Source of the DNA: Darksidea phi
Lineage: Eukaryota; Ascomycota; Dothideomycetes; Pleosporales; Lentitheciaceae
Assembly: GCA_030770425.1 (NCBI GenBank)
Contig: JASJFT010000130.1
Span: 1-64,000, forward strand
DNA: 64,000 nucleotides
Direction: 5' to 3'
The position numbers were made by a program, and so were the translations under genes. The number at the start of each line of letters is the position of its first letter. The first letter of the stretch is position 1. Positions 34,995-46,549 of this stretch are shown one piece after another. The notes under the pieces were generated by a model. The model had not been told where the DNA came from. It saw only the letters and a program-made list of their open reading frames with translations, and ran no database searches.

Positions 34995-36352
34995 ATGCAT
35001 CACGGCGTACTTTTTCTGGCCGGGCTCGTGGCATTGCAATCGAGTGTTGTTCAATCGTTGCCTTGGCCAATCTCCCTCTTAGGACGCCAGGATCAGCCAA
35101 CTGAGGAACAAGACGTGACGGATATGGACTTCGTGCGCAAGTGGGCTGCAATTGGTGATTCATAGTAAGAAGGTCTCAGTTCGTGCAAGCTAAAGCCGCG
35201 GCTAACACTGCTAGCTCCGCTGGAATTGGAGCCGGGTCAAAGTTGAGCGATTCCGGAAGCTGTGCCCGATATGATAACTCGTACCCTATGCTGTTACAGC
35301 AGTATGAGGAGATGCCAACCAATCCAGCGCCAACCATGGACTATTTGGCTTGCTCTGGCGCCACATCGCCACAGATTCTTAATAGCCAAGTTTCGAAGCT
35401 TGGGACGGGATACGACTTAATCACGCTGAGCTCCGGAGGGAACGATGTTGGCCTCGCTGATATCCTCAATCAGTGCATTTACCAATGGTTCGCCTTAGAC
35501 GTAGTGAATGGGTGCGACGAACAGTTGGACAAAACCGAGAGGCTGATCAGGGACACGCTACCTGGAAATTTTGATGAGCTCACTGCCGGATTGAAGGGCA
35601 AACTCAACGCCAACCGAAAAGTTTTCTGGACCGGGTACGCTAGGTTCTTCGACGATTCAACTACCGACTGTGACAAAGTCACATGGTCGTTCTGGTACAA
35701 TGTGGCCCGCAAGCACTTTCTAACCAAAGCGCGTCGTCAGCGCATGAATGACCTTGTCATTCGCGTCAACGATGCGATCAAAGCTGCCGTCGAGCGTGCT
35801 GGACCTGAATTTGTCTTCGTCGACTATGATCACTATTTCACCCAAACCCAAGGCCGATTTTGCGAAGGCTCGACAAAAGAGCCCGACGCTAACCGGGACG
35901 GCCTTCTGTTCTTCGAATGGGATACGGATAATGGCGTTACCACCTTGACCCGTCGTGGCGCTGACGAACCTGAAATCGATGGCGTTCAAGCCGGCGACTT
36001 GATAGATATTGCCAAGCGTCAAGACAACTCCTCCTCTGGAAACCCAATTTCGTTCGAAGAACAAATTGCCAGCTTTGTGCGGGAAGCCAAGACGGCGAAT
36101 AACAGTCTCGAAGTTGCGCTGCACGACAATAGCGGTGCTGACCCCGCGTATCGGGGACGTGCAATGCTCAGTATTAACGACTTCATTCCGGATAGCATTC
36201 TGAGAGTGTTCCACCCGCAGCCCGCCGGGCATGCTATTATTATGAACTTGCTGGTTTGGCACATTGCTGAGCAGCAGGCTAAATTGCAGAACGTACCATG
36301 GGGACCCGAAAGGGGTACGACTCCAGGCGATACTTGTGCGCTGCCATCGTAG
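34995..36352 (+). CDS. Secreted SGNH/GDSL-type hydrolase, 435 aa
   Basis: Esterase/lipase-type hydrolase, probably extracellular. Exons 34995-35164 and 35215-36352 across a 50-nt intron; the splice creates GDSYSAGIGAG (block I, nucleophile Ser56), which neither exon contains alone. A signal peptide starts MHHGVLFLAGLVALQSSVVQS. Other blocks: SSGGNDVGL (block III, oxyanion Asn) and FHPQPAGH near residues 389-396 (block V, catalytic His390 likely). Cys-rich middle (NQCIYQW, VNGCDEQ, STTDCDK, GRFCEGS) suggests disulfides. An insert with acidic Asp/Glu residues lies before the His block. The substrate cannot be read from the sequence. A continuous frame from 35183 that ignores the intron would lack both the signal and the nucleophile. 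Confidence 0.88.
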
Positions 36353-37607
36353 GACTCGGAGCCTTATATGTAGTTTGATAGAAGAGCTTGCATTTTTTAG
36401 TAATTCAGATACCTTCAATACGGAAATGGATGCCTGACTGCACCTATAACGGACTAGACTGATGTTCGAGGCTGCGCCATCGTGCACGAAACATTTGTAA
36501 CTTGCGCAGCACTGGACCCTCCCCGCTTTTCTTCCTATCTCGGTTGTGGGGGGCATCTGGGCTAGATAGCTGGAATCCAGTTACTAGAGATCGCTCACAC
36601 AAGGTCAAGATGCTCAGGTAAAGGCTGATCCGACAGTAGAAACTCTGCAGACGGTACCGGTGGCCACTCCAGAGAACAGCAGAGATGTGCAGGGATGTGC
36701 GGGTGGATGTGGCGAAGTTTTTTGGAAAGCAGATTGCGAGGAACGCATCTAGATCCAGCGGTGGATGTATTAGCCTATCCTATCTATCTCGCCTTGTTGG
36801 CGTTTGTCTTGTCACGTCGCCTTAGGCAGCATTCTCCATACGTCGAGCTTTATCCTTTCGCTGTGGCGAGCGATGTTTCAGTTGCACGGGTAGTTGTCGA
36901 CGTCGCTCAGCTTGTGGTGCCTGTAGGAATGGGTTGTGGGCGCCTTTTCGGGACAGACGGACGAAGCGGGCGGTCGACGAGTTCATTGGGCACTAGAAGC
37001 TGCGGTATCGTAGCTAGACAAGGCGCGGGCATGCTGAGTGACGGGCGGGGATTCGATTGTTCGAAATGGTGTTGCGTCGGGATGTACAGATGCCAACGTG
37101 CTGGCCTATAACATTGTGTCTCATAAATCAGACACGCCGTAAATTATTCTACGATAGACTCAATAACCCCCGTTGATTACTGATATGCCGCATTCGGATT
37201 ATGAAAGTGCAGAGATTGGGCTGGCAGTATCAGTAATCGCTGCTAGAAAGTTTAGGCAACAACGCGCCTCAACGCCTCTTCCCCTCACCAAATCTGCACT
37301 TCCAGACTCTCCGCACGGGCTTTTGCAAGGGTGAGCATCGCCAATTGGACTGACTGCGTCACACCTGATGAATTCGTTGATGCTGTCGCGAGTTACGGGA
37401 CGAGCATGGGGATTCAACACTTCGCATTTCTCGCGTTTAGCTTTTCGCGCTGTCACGTGCGCCGGTGTCACGACTCTTCATCAACCTGAGGGTCAAGTAT
37501 AAAGAGGTCGCACTTTTTCTTGATCTTCAAAAGTCTTGTTCAAACAATCCTCCTTGCGCAATCAAGCTTAAAAGCACATCTTACACCTCATCTTGCATCA
37601 CTCCACA
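36353..37607. promoter_or_regulatory. Intergenic region with DUF899 promoter
   Basis: 1.25 kb. An open frame at 36695-37111 has no conserved character. The 3' part is the promoter of the DUF899 gene: TATAAAG at 37498-37504, about 105 bp before the ATG, and a CACGTG E-box-like palindrome near 37454. Confidence 0.5.
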
Positions 37608-38369
37608 ATGTCCTCTAAACTGCCCGACCACTCCTTTCTCAGATGGCCCGCCAACGCCTCTGAAGAATACATTACGGCGCGCCGAGATCTCTTGGAGAAA
37701 GAGTACGCCCTCATGGAGCAAGTCGAAGCCGTCGCCACGGCTCGTCGTGCCCTCCCTCCCGGCCCAATTCTGCCCACCTACGTCTTCGAAGAAGGATGCA
37801 AGGACTTGGACTCCAACACTCCACCAAAGCAAATCACCCTGGCTGAAGTGGCCAAAGAGGAGAACAAGCCGCTCGTCGTATATCACATGATGATGGGCGA
37901 GAATGACACAGTAGCTTGCTCCAGCTGCTCCATGTTCGTGGACGGCCTCAATGGAGTCGCAAAGCACGTCACGCAACGCATCAACTTAATCGTGGTCGCA
38001 AAGGCACCTCTTCCTGCACTGCGTGCCTACGCCATGCGTCGCAACTGGACGAACCTGCGCTTCCTGTCCTCCTTCCACAACACATTCAACAAAGACATGG
38101 GCGTTGAGGCTCCGGACTGGATGCCGGAGATTAAGCAGGCACCCGGCACGAGCGTTTTTAAGTATGAAGAGGACATGGGGGATGGAGATGGGAGCGTTAG
38201 GTTTTATTATCACACTAGTGCGATGTTTGGGACGAAGCACGGGAGTGGAAATGGCCCGAGGGGCGATCTGGTGGTTAGGGGAATGGATCTGTTGACGCCG
38301 GTTTGGAACCTTTTCGATCTTTCGCCGGAGGGGAGGGGCGAGAAGGAGTTGGAGTACCCGGCGAAGTAG
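37608..38369 (+). CDS. DUF899 family thioredoxin-like protein, 253 aa
   Basis: Single exon from ATG 37608 (an in-frame TTG 15 bases upstream is not a start). The family is thioredoxin-fold and uncharacterised, often found in bacteria and ascomycetes. Visible family features: RDLLEKEYALMEQVEAVATARRALP at the N-terminus, the hydrophobic strand KPLVVYHMMMG, the CSSCSMFVDGL segment (about residues 104-114, a C-x2-C that would sit at the thioredoxin active-site position), LIVVAKAPLPAL, and NWTNLRFLSS followed by FNKDMGV. C-terminal VWNLFDLSPEGRGE closes the domain. No signal peptide. Preceded by a good TATA box at 37498. Confidence 0.88.
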   Translation: MSSKLPDHSFLRWPANASEEYITARRDLLEKEYALMEQVEAVATARRALPPGPILPTYVFEEGCKDLDSNTPPKQITLAEVAKEENKPLVVYHMMMGENDTVACSSCSMFVDGLNGVAKHVTQRINLIVVAKAPLPALRAYAMRRNWTNLRFLSSFHNTFNKDMGVEAPDWMPEIKQAPGTSVFKYEEDMGDGDGSVRFYYHTSAMFGTKHGSGNGPRGDLVVRGMDLLTPVWNLFDLSPEGRGEKELEYPAK

Positions 38370-39014
38370 CGTAGGGGAAGTATTTGATAAGGGTCGGTCT
38401 GGATGCCTTCAGCTAGCTTACTGTAGTCCGCGGATCTTGTTAACACGGTCCTTCTGTCGCTCGCTCACACCCGTTTCTGTTTATCGTAAAATTGATCAAA
38501 TCTATTCTCGCCAGCAGCGGACTAGTAAAATATTGGCCTCCTCGTCGTGAAATGTGGAACGATGCCGTTTGTGGAGTCGCCCTTGGCGAAGAATTCGAGT
38601 GTCGCTTTGAGTCATCGTCCCGACTTATTCCCACGGAAGTACACATGTTTCTAAGTTATTCCACGAGTTTAGCGACGCGATAGCTACCACTCATTCGATA
38701 GGTTATAACCAAGATCTGGAGCATTATACGAAATACTAAAAATACTACCTATGACCGCAAAAGCAGTTGACGCGATTGCGGTCTAGAAGCCGCGGGGATT
38801 GACCGAGAAACTCGTGAGCCATCGTACGCTCGATAATGAGCTTGTAGTATGGTCTCGTGATAGCGTGGTAGCTTCGAAGAAGACGTTCAGTACCAGCGGG
38901 ACGTCGGCATATGAGCACAGGTTCTGCAGATCGAGATTCTTATTCTCATTCTGAGCAATTTCATCTTGTGACCGTTCCGACCACTCACCCTAGACAGGGA
39001 TCAAAGGCCGAAAA
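38370..39014. other. Intergenic region with a repeat fragment
   Basis: 645 bp between convergent genes. It contains a RIP-altered copy of a dispersed repeat (38648-38702) and an 8-bp perfect inverted repeat with a 15-nt loop (38753-38760 with 38776-38783). The loop core AGCAGTTGACGCGAT recurs at about 46947-46961. Confidence 0.45.
38648..38702. repeat. Dispersed repeat fragment, transition-mutated copy
   Basis: Aligns over about 55 bp with 49630-49685. Most differences are A here against G there, the one-sided pattern expected when RIP hit this copy's opposite strand. The less mutated copy reads FREFDDAMAATHS in one frame, so the repeat may derive from a coding sequence. Confidence 0.55.
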
Positions 39015-40098
39015 TTAAGCAGTAGCATGCTCTGCATCACTATCCTCTCCATCCCCATCGACCGCCAGTCGATCAGTCGCATCAAAATCAAACGGCGCCA
39101 ATACCTCCCTGTCCGCATCGGTACCCCTCAATCCCTCATATGTCTTGAAGATCTTTCTTAGCACGCATCCCTTCGTCGGCTCATACCCACCATAATCACC
39201 ACGCTCCCTTTGCTCCAACGTAAGCCCAAACTGCATCTGAACATGTTTCGGAATCGCCGCAACGAGGTCTTTCATGATATTGTCGTAGTAGCTTGTCCGA
39301 CGCCAGACGCGGTTGAATAGACTGGCCTGTTTGGCGGCAGAACTCTCATTCCGGAAAGTGACGATGATTTGGAGGTGTTTGAGATTGATCATTTTGCGAA
39401 AGGAGGTCCATGTCTCTCCGCGCAGGAAGGGAAGCTGGATCCACGGATTGTTAGGAGTTATGAGAAGGTTGAGCTGAATTTCGACGCGCAGACGTTGAAT
39501 CTGAGAGACGTCTATGCCGCTTGGAAACCAAGCGTGAAACGGCATTTTCTGCTCATCCAACGGGAACATGACCACGAACGTGTTCTCCGAGTATAGAACA
39601 TGGAGACCTTCGTCGCGTGTCCGGCGGCAAACAGCCAAGATGGCTGTCTCCAGTAGCGCGGGGAGATCAGTCACTTTCTGCGCGAGACGGGCATCCGTAG
39701 CGGCCGTGGTATTGAGAAAGTGATATTTCCTAGCAAGAGCTCTCGACTTTTTGGATAGACCCGTAGATACAGGCGTTGGACGCTGGCGACGCTCCTTCCT
39801 ACGTGCAAGATCATTGAGATGTATCTCGTGTTCAATGATTTTTGGAACCTTGACGACAAGACCATCTTTCTGGAGCATCTTCTGCAAGCGTGGAGCTCGC
39901 GTGTTGGTAAGAAGGAAGCCGTAGATCTGATTTCGGAGCTCGCCGGGGAGTTTGAAGAACGGGAAATGCGGTTGATCGGTGGGCAATTCTTGCGGCTGAG
40001 ACTCATCCCTGCGAAGGTCAGCGGGCAAGCGAGGGAAGTTATGGCGTAGTCACCTACATGGCTAATTGGGGAGGAGATGTAATGCTTGCTTCGTTCAT
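39015..40098 (-). CDS. 2EXR/F-box-like protein, paralogue 2, 344 aa
   Basis: Exons (complement) 39015-40008 and 40058-40098 across a 49-nt intron give 344 aa. The first exon encodes only MNEASITSPPQLA plus two bases of the next Met; without it the frame has no ATG, only TTG. The N-terminal box FPFFKLPGELRNQIYGFLL is typical of 2EXR/F-box-like fungal proteins. LPALLETAILAVCRRTRDEG and HVLYSENTFVVMF follow, then a C-terminal segment DLVAAIPKHVQMQF and YGGYEPTKGCVLRKIF, and an acidic tail. All these blocks recur in the copy at 27256-28274, which shares the same short-first-exon layout. No signal peptide or membrane helix. Function unknown. Confidence 0.82.
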
Positions 40099-41089
40099 GC
40101 GGAAGGTATCGGCCGTAGAAGTAATCGGGCGTCAATATGTAGTTCTTAGCTTATCAAAGAGCTCCTACGGAAAGAGAGAGAGAGTGAGTGGGGAAGGCGG
40201 AGGGGGGTGAACAGCACGGACCTAATGGGGAAGGCGCGCCCCACCTTGAGTGAGTGGGTGAGTGGGTTTGATTAACGTCCTATAGACGGCCTTTGGCCTT
40301 ATCTACACAAGCCTGCCCTAGGGTGTAAGGACGCGCCTAAGTACTGCCTATAGGGCGCAATCGCGGGATCGAGTTGTGTAGTTCGCGTCGTACTAATATG
40401 TAGTAAAAGGAGGTGGCCGCTTTCTGCTGGCTTTATATCTTTGTTTATTGCCCTAGTAAGCGTCTTCTGCTCTGCTTTGTTCTTTGTTCTATTTATATAG
40501 TAAAGGAAATAAAAAGAGTGATGTGTGCATGAGGAAAGATGAGTAAAGTAAAGTGATGTAAAGAAAAGTAGAGAAAGTGTCGAGAGAGATAGCTCCCAGG
40601 CCGAACCACAGTCCCATGGCGGACAGGGTGGCTGCTGACCATCCCGTGCGCGCCCCACGCTGGCCCTAGTGAAGGGTATATAAAATTAATGGATATTATA
40701 TAACGTGTCAACTGCGTCTGTAATGATGGGTTTGGGAGTCTATACGTTCATTGGCTCTCCCTTGTGCAAACTAGACTTCCTCGGCGTCCAGACACACAGC
40801 CGAAATTTCGACCGTGCAGCCACTCAGCTGCGTTCTCAAACGAACTGTCCCGAATATCAGCCGGCATTTTCCACGTCCTAATCTAGTAATGTTTTGTTCT
40901 TCGGAGGGCGACCTAGATCTCAGGGATCATTTTCGCCTTCTTTGACGTCGATCCAGACTGGACGGACAAGAGCGTGGAGGTGATTGGCATATCTGCGACC
41001 GCGACGAGGGTAGACGCAAAGTCCTGGTTGCTGGAATACGCCACCCAATCATTGAAACAAGTATCCTGGGTTGATCAGCATGTCTGTTA
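40099..41089. other. Intergenic region with simple repeats
   Basis: 991 bp with no supported gene. A GAGTGAGTGGGTGAGTGGG run lies at about 40247-40268. The segment 40280-40690 has a distinct, mixed GC/TA composition that might be an old element, but no end repeats could be seen. Confidence 0.35.
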
Positions 41090-41761
41090 TCAATCGACTC
41101 GGAGCCATCGCACCTTCCTCTCGGTCCGGATCCGATGCTCGTATGTCGTCTCACAGCCGAACAGATACTTGTTTCGAAGCATAATCCGGACCGCTTTCAT
41201 TTTTGCCCTGTCTTGCTCAAAATCCAAGTCCCGGTTGAAGGTGTTGAATGTGTCCAGAACGCCGATGACGGGCTTGAACATGGAAGTGGCAATGCCCTTC
41301 GGATCTTCGTCGTACGCATCCATCCAGACCTGCTGACGCTCTTCGTCAGAAAGAGAGGTGAAAGAGCGCCACGCGTTTGCAACATGCCACTTGCGAACTA
41401 GCTCTTTGACATGCGGAAGGAGGAATTTGTTCAAGATCGCGCCTTTCCACTGCGACTGCCTCAAGTTCAGCTGCCTGGTCAATGCCCTATGCTCGTGGGA
41501 CCCAGAATTGAGGCCGAGGTACTGAAAGACCTCACTGCTATTATCGAGTTGGTGATGGAGGAGATAGAGCACCTTTGAAGCCTCCGCGACGACTTCTTTA
41601 TTTGTGAAGGTGGTAAGCGCGGGGTCTCGACTTAATCCACTACGCCAGAATCCTTCGGACCGGTGAGGGTCTGATATATGGACGATACATTGGAGCCATG
41701 GGACTTCAGAACCATACGTGATCGCTGCGGGTTCGTCGTCACACTTGCGCTTGGCAGCCAT
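41090..41761 (-). CDS. Hypothetical protein, 223 aa
   Basis: Single exon. The frame is open further upstream (to 42031), but ATG 41761 (MAAKRKCDDEPAAITYG) is preferred because the upstream part is of low quality (Pro/Ser-rich, no conserved look). I do not recognise the family. The body is helical and charged with WRSFTSLSDEERQQVWMDAY and FKPVIGVLDTFNTFNRDL segments, and no signal peptide, membrane helix or metal motif is present. Composition is balanced, which supports real coding. Tandem with the carboxylesterase gene on the same strand, 342 bp away. Confidence 0.55.
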   Translation of the reverse strand: MAAKRKCDDEPAAITYGSEVPWLQCIVHISDPHRSEGFWRSGLSRDPALTTFTNKEVVAEASKVLYLLHHQLDNSSEVFQYLGLNSGSHEHRALTRQLNLRQSQWKGAILNKFLLPHVKELVRKWHVANAWRSFTSLSDEERQQVWMDAYDEDPKGIATSMFKPVIGVLDTFNTFNRDLDFEQDRAKMKAVRIMLRNKYLFGCETTYEHRIRTERKVRWLRVD

Positions 41762-42103
41762 GGTATCTGTAGCGGGGAATATAGATGGCGGGCTGTATGA
41801 GGGAGGTTTAGGGATGGGTAGCGGAGTGGGTTGTAGATAGAACATAGATCTTTGAAAGAATGAAGCCGGCTTCAATACAGGTGAGGTTGGCTGTCTAACA
41901 GTGGCCGCAATCAGGTTCCGGGTAAGAGAGATATAAGTGATAGAAATTTGCGCAAGACACGACATTACCTCCACGAACTGATTGATTTCAAAATTAGGCG
42001 GACGTAAAACCCGGCGAATGAGTGAAGGCACATGGTTGGGAGCTCGTATACGGTGGGAGTTCCAAGTCTTTGTTGCTACCTAAACTTTTCCCTCTTTCAA
42101 AAC

Positions 42104-43755
42104 CTAGTTCTGCACCATGTCCCCATTCTTCCAGAAGAACTTGCACCGGTCACTATTATCATAGTATACATCGTCCAAAGGACCATAGCTCGTATCATTG
42201 ATACTCATCACTTCACCCGTCTTGTAGTCTGGCCAGACAGGTTTGACAGCATTGCTCCAACTCTGAGCATTTGGATCTCCATGGATGGTGAAAGAGATGA
42301 ACCAGTCCTTCATCGCATCCGCCAACGTTAAGTTTATACTAGGATCAGCAGCGGGGTTTAAAATACTGAGATAGGGGAATGTAGAGCCGTGAATCCTTGT
42401 CCCGGCGTCAAAGACCTGTTTGAAGATGGGCGTTTCGCACGCGACGAGTGAAGTCGCAATGTAGTATGTTGGGCAGTTGATTGAAAAGTCACTGCAGGTA
42501 TGTCAACTTAGGACCAGGACGCCAATATTTCGTGTTGAATCTTACCCGAACCATGCTTGCCGATGCCAGAATGTCGAATTAAAAGCAGTGCTGGGATACA
42601 GCTCGTAAAGCATTTTGATGAAGCTCACGCTCGCGTACGGAAAATGCTTCTTCATATCGGCCGTTTCTTCTTCAATGGTGGTCATTGACTGGTTGCTGAA
42701 CGATGTACCCTCCAGCCCCTCCCTGCTCACCAATGTCGGTACTTTGGTGAAATGGCCGGCTTTGAACTCATTGGACGGAAGATCGCGCATTAAATCTCCA
42801 TCGATATACGGACCATAGTACAAGCTGCCGTATCCGTACGCGCCGTTCGCGTAGGCCAATGTGTAAGACGCTTGAGAGGCCATCTTTAGCGTGTCTTCTG
42901 AGACACCTCGAAGGCAGGTGAGGGTAGAACAATTGGCCCCCGAAAGAAGATAGTCGAACTGATTCGCGAGCTGTTCTTCTCTCAGGTACTGTTGCCACCA
43001 CGGGTAGTCTGCAATCGCAGCATGGAACGGAGCCTTCTCAACCCCGCCTTTCCACATCATGTGGCTTGTTACGCTGCCTCCTCCCGCGCTCCCACCCTGA
43101 ATAGTAACCTTCGCCGGATCACCACCAAAAGCCGCGATGTTTTTTGCACCCACTCCATCGCAAAACGCTGATCCAGCAAGCCCACATTTGCCGCACCGCC
43201 CTCGTCAACGTACTTCTTCGACCCAACAAAGCCATACGCGCCTAGGCGATACTGGATGCTTACGAAAATGAAAGTGTTCTTCGCGTGTCGCATCAGCGCA
43301 TACGGCGGGATGATACTCGCATTGCCCGCGATATATCCTCCACCGTGAATGGTGAAAAGAACGGGTAGCTTCGCATCCTTAGCAGTATTTCCGGGCGTGA
43401 AAATGTCTAGCACTAGGCAATCTTCAGAACCTGTGACTGGCATTCCACCTGGCATTTCAGCAATGGTCCATTGCGGATAACCTTGCACACACTGCGATCC
43501 GCGTTTTGTATCGGTAATGGTCGCATTGAGGCCATGCGGTGGCGCGTAAGGTTGCGGTGCTTTCCATCGAAGGGGTCCGATGGGTGGTGCGGCGAATGGG
43601 AGGCCAAGAAACTCGTTGATGTCAAGCGTGTCGTTGTAGTGGGCGCGGTATTTGGCGTACCCCAGGTCCACTACTGCGCCGGTATTGTTTTGTGCAAGCA
43701 CTGCATCTGTGAAAAGAGGTACAAAAAGAGCGAAAAAGCCCAGCGTTTTAGCCAT
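42104..43755 (-). CDS. Secreted type-B carboxylesterase, one-base frameshift
   Basis: Alpha/beta-hydrolase of the carboxylesterase type-B (COesterase) family, acting on esters outside the cell. Exons (complement) 42104-42491 and 42546-43755. ATG 43755 opens a signal peptide (MAKTLGFFALFVPLF). Family blocks: FLGLPFAAPPIGPLRWKAP, SEDCLVLDIFTP, the oxyanion-hole IHGGGYIAG, and the nucleophile elbow GGSAGGG. Two bases before the sum divides by three: the frame breaks at 43140-43145, where a run of six T (six A on the coding strand) needs seven to join AMEWVQK to NIAAFGGDPAKV. With one more base the protein is 532 aa and complete, so an assembly error in a homopolymer is as likely as a real mutation. 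Confidence 0.85.
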
Positions 43756-44539
43756 CTCCACCTAGGAATCGTAGCGAAGGAGACGTCCGACACCGGAAGT
43801 CGGGGCAAAAGTGCGGCTTTCTAAAGCCACCAGTACCGATTGTGAGGTGACGCGTATCTCACTGTCAGCTTCGGAGGAGTGGAGCACTGCATGTTTATAT
43901 TTGTGCTGAAGGATTGCCGTTGCGAGCCGCCTGGACTCCAAGAGGCAATTGATCCGTACACAAATTGATTTGATAGGCTAAGCGATTCGTGGATTGGAGG
44001 TAAGCTACAGGGGCAGGCGTGCACGTGATACCCACCTGTTTATTGAATTGGTTAGTCATTAATGCATAGTGTGGAACTAATCATACGAGCGGATTCGTGA
44101 ATGAGGCGAAGGATGTGTGAATGTTGATGTGCTTAGCATCCAAGTTCGGCACCTCTCTACGTGTACCGCGTGTGCCATACTTTATCTCGGAAGTACTAGG
44201 CTACCCTATTTTAAACCTTTCACGGCATATATTAAGTCTTCACAACGGAGAGTCGTTGGACATGGGAAAGAAAATGGAGCGTTCCCTTTCGCGCGGCGAA
44301 TTAGGCAGGCTCTATGAGTGTATGAGTGTCGCTCAGGGAAGGGAATGGGGTTCACAATGAAGCGCAATTAGGCGCTTGTTAATTTGTTGCCTGTCAATGT
44401 CGAAACATCGCGAAACATGCAACAAGGCTATAGGGCCTCTTTAAGTCCTGATTGAACAGCCCCGAAATCCCAACCCTCCGGACAGCGCCTGGACAAAGAG
44501 ATTTGGGTGCGGAGCTTGGCCGGAGAGGTTTAGCCTTTC
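43756..44539. other. Intergenic region
   Basis: About 780 bp between the carboxylesterase start and the decayed copy B. It holds the carboxylesterase promoter. No clear core element or gene is seen. Confidence 0.4.
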
Positions 44540-45902
44540 CAACGGAGGCGGTATACGGGGATATTTGCTCTGCTACAAATACCATGGCTCTGGTAATCCC
44601 ACTAAAAGGATGTACGCTTATGTATCAGCGCTACCCAGTAGTCGTAGATCTACAGTCAACTATAAGCCATGTTGCCCTACATATGGTCATAATACTTGGC
44701 CGTGTCTGGATTGCAAAAGAGTCCTAGGAGGTTCAAGGCCGCAAACCCGCTCGAAATGGAGATCTTCTATACTTTTGACGGACGTGGTTTGTCACGTGCT
44801 GCACAGTTCGGAAGTTGAGTGCTCTGATTTCTACACAAGCTGAGTATCTAGCTATTTATATAGAGAGAGTCCCTGACACAGACCACCTAGGGACCAGGCT
44901 TGATCAAACGTTTCCCCATTTTCTCAATATTACCGCATTAACCGTTGCTTTTAGGGAATCTCCTCATCGAATAGAGTCCTGAAGCGTTTTGTTGAGCAGA
45001 CAGCCGTGACATGGTTTGTCCCGGAACTGGTGCGAAAACGTTATCCAAATATCACTGGTATTCGTCCTCTAAACCAATCTTAAGTCAATCCCGCAGCAGA
45101 TATGATAGGAAATCCTGCAGGAGGTTCTTCCGGTCGGCAATCTGGACCCTATCCTACAGTGCCTGTAGGGCAAGCATCAGCATTTCTCCAGCAGGGTAAC
45201 CCGCGAGCTCGTGCTTCGGCTGCCCAAGGTCAAGACCGACCGCAGACATCCAACCGTGAAGCTCAGCCTCCATCTACGCAGCGGCGGTTTGTGGAAGGAT
45301 ACCACACATCATATCAAGTACTAGAGGACCCGGCTGAGGATGCTAATCTAGATCTTTATTCACATCCTGACGAAGTCCGGCCTCGGCGGGGCGCGCCGAC
45401 GACCTCCGATAACCCATTTTTCTGTGCAGCTGCTCCAGCACCCCCTCTCCCGTCACGGGGCCAATATGGCCGGTTTCAGCTACGTCCTTTACAACAAAAC
45501 AGTCATGGACAGAATCGGTATCAACCTCAGGGGCCGCCTTTCCGCACTCAGACTCAGACCTCTTCTGGCGTTCAAGGCTTCAGACACCCACACAATATCC
45601 TCATTCAAGGCCCTCTAACCGCAGGTCGTGGTCAGGTTTCCCCAGGCACTGGTCGTGGTCAAGGTTCCAAAGACAACACATAGCATTCTCAATCCCCAGA
45701 CCCGTTGGGCGGCAATTCAATAACCGGATTTCCAGTCCATGCCACCGACAATAGCGCAGCTGGAAAGCTTGACGTTTGAAAGTCTTTCTTTCAACGCTTC
45801 TGAACCTTCTCGTAGTAGTATCGCAACAGATAAAAGAAAGAGCAATGCTATTCGGCCAACCGACTCCGAATCATCTGCGGGAAAGGGGCTTGGGAAAAAA
45901 GT
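44540..45902 (+). pseudogene. Cys/His-cluster disordered protein family, copy B, decayed
   Basis: Homologue of the genes at 28870 and 47550. The N-terminal part (about 44545-44840) reads GYLLCYKY where copy A has GFILCCKC, then PCCPTYGHNTWPCLDC where copy A has KCDKHGQPHLLYPCKDC. Two Cys of the first pair are Tyr here (TGC/TGT to TAC), G-to-A changes at TpG as RIP would make. The same frame resumes at ATG 45102 after stops and continues as Pro/Gln-rich sequence to 45683, including HNILIQG at the place of the GNLLNQE/RDILNQG motif. A different frame (about 45738-45902) carries the TIAQLESLTFESLSF ending. Several stops and a frameshift mean it cannot make the full protein as drawn. Confidence 0.6.
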
Positions 45903-46549
45903 AGGATAAACCTTGGGGAATGGGTGAATTTATAGCAATCACTAAGAGACGTTCTATAACGGCGGAAATGAATCTCTAGACTGCGGTTAGAAAGATAGAG
46001 TAAGGCGTCCCTGTTAGATAGATATTATATATTGATTATTTAATAACGTACATTTCACTATATATCGTACTAGTTTAGTAACTTTGTGAGATTCTAATCT
46101 ATCTTCATGTTTGCTATTGTCTACATTGAAGCATTGTGAGAAAGGTGTTCCCTACGTATCCCCGCACTAAGAGCTCTATAACGGCTCGCATATACTGTCG
46201 CGAACGTAACGGAGATAGCGGCTCCCGGGCCCCAACTTTGGGCAAAGGCGTCAATGGAACCGATGGCCTATGCATCCCCCTTAGATATTGTCATATGGTC
46301 TTAAAATGCGGTAATTATGGAAAGGCTGTGGGAAATTCACGCACAAATGTCGGTTTCGGACGGCAGGAGTTACTGTTCAATATATTAGACACACCGATAG
46401 CATTCAATAGATAGTACCTCCTAACATACAAATCAACACAGAGTGAATAAAGCGAAATTCGTGAATGGCGGATGTAACACGTATTCTAATCCTATTGAAT
46501 GGATAATATTACATTGTGTACAAACAAAGATAGAGTGGATGAACGGGTA
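45903..46549. other. AT-rich intergenic region left of the MITE
   Basis: About 650 bp, AT-rich, with TA-rich runs at about 46015-46100. No gene is supported; an open frame at 46136-46414 has no conserved character. Confidence 0.4.

Noticed and set aside
36695..37111. 138-codon plus-strand open frame
   Set aside because: No conserved features; Arg/Gly/Val-rich reading of intergenic DNA.
40247..40690. Possible non-LTR or SINE-like element
   Set aside because: Composition is odd, but no terminal repeats, poly(A) end or internal promoter boxes could be shown.
41762..42031. N-terminal extension of the 223-aa protein to 42031
   Set aside because: Low-complexity sequence and promoter-like composition; a clear ATG follows.
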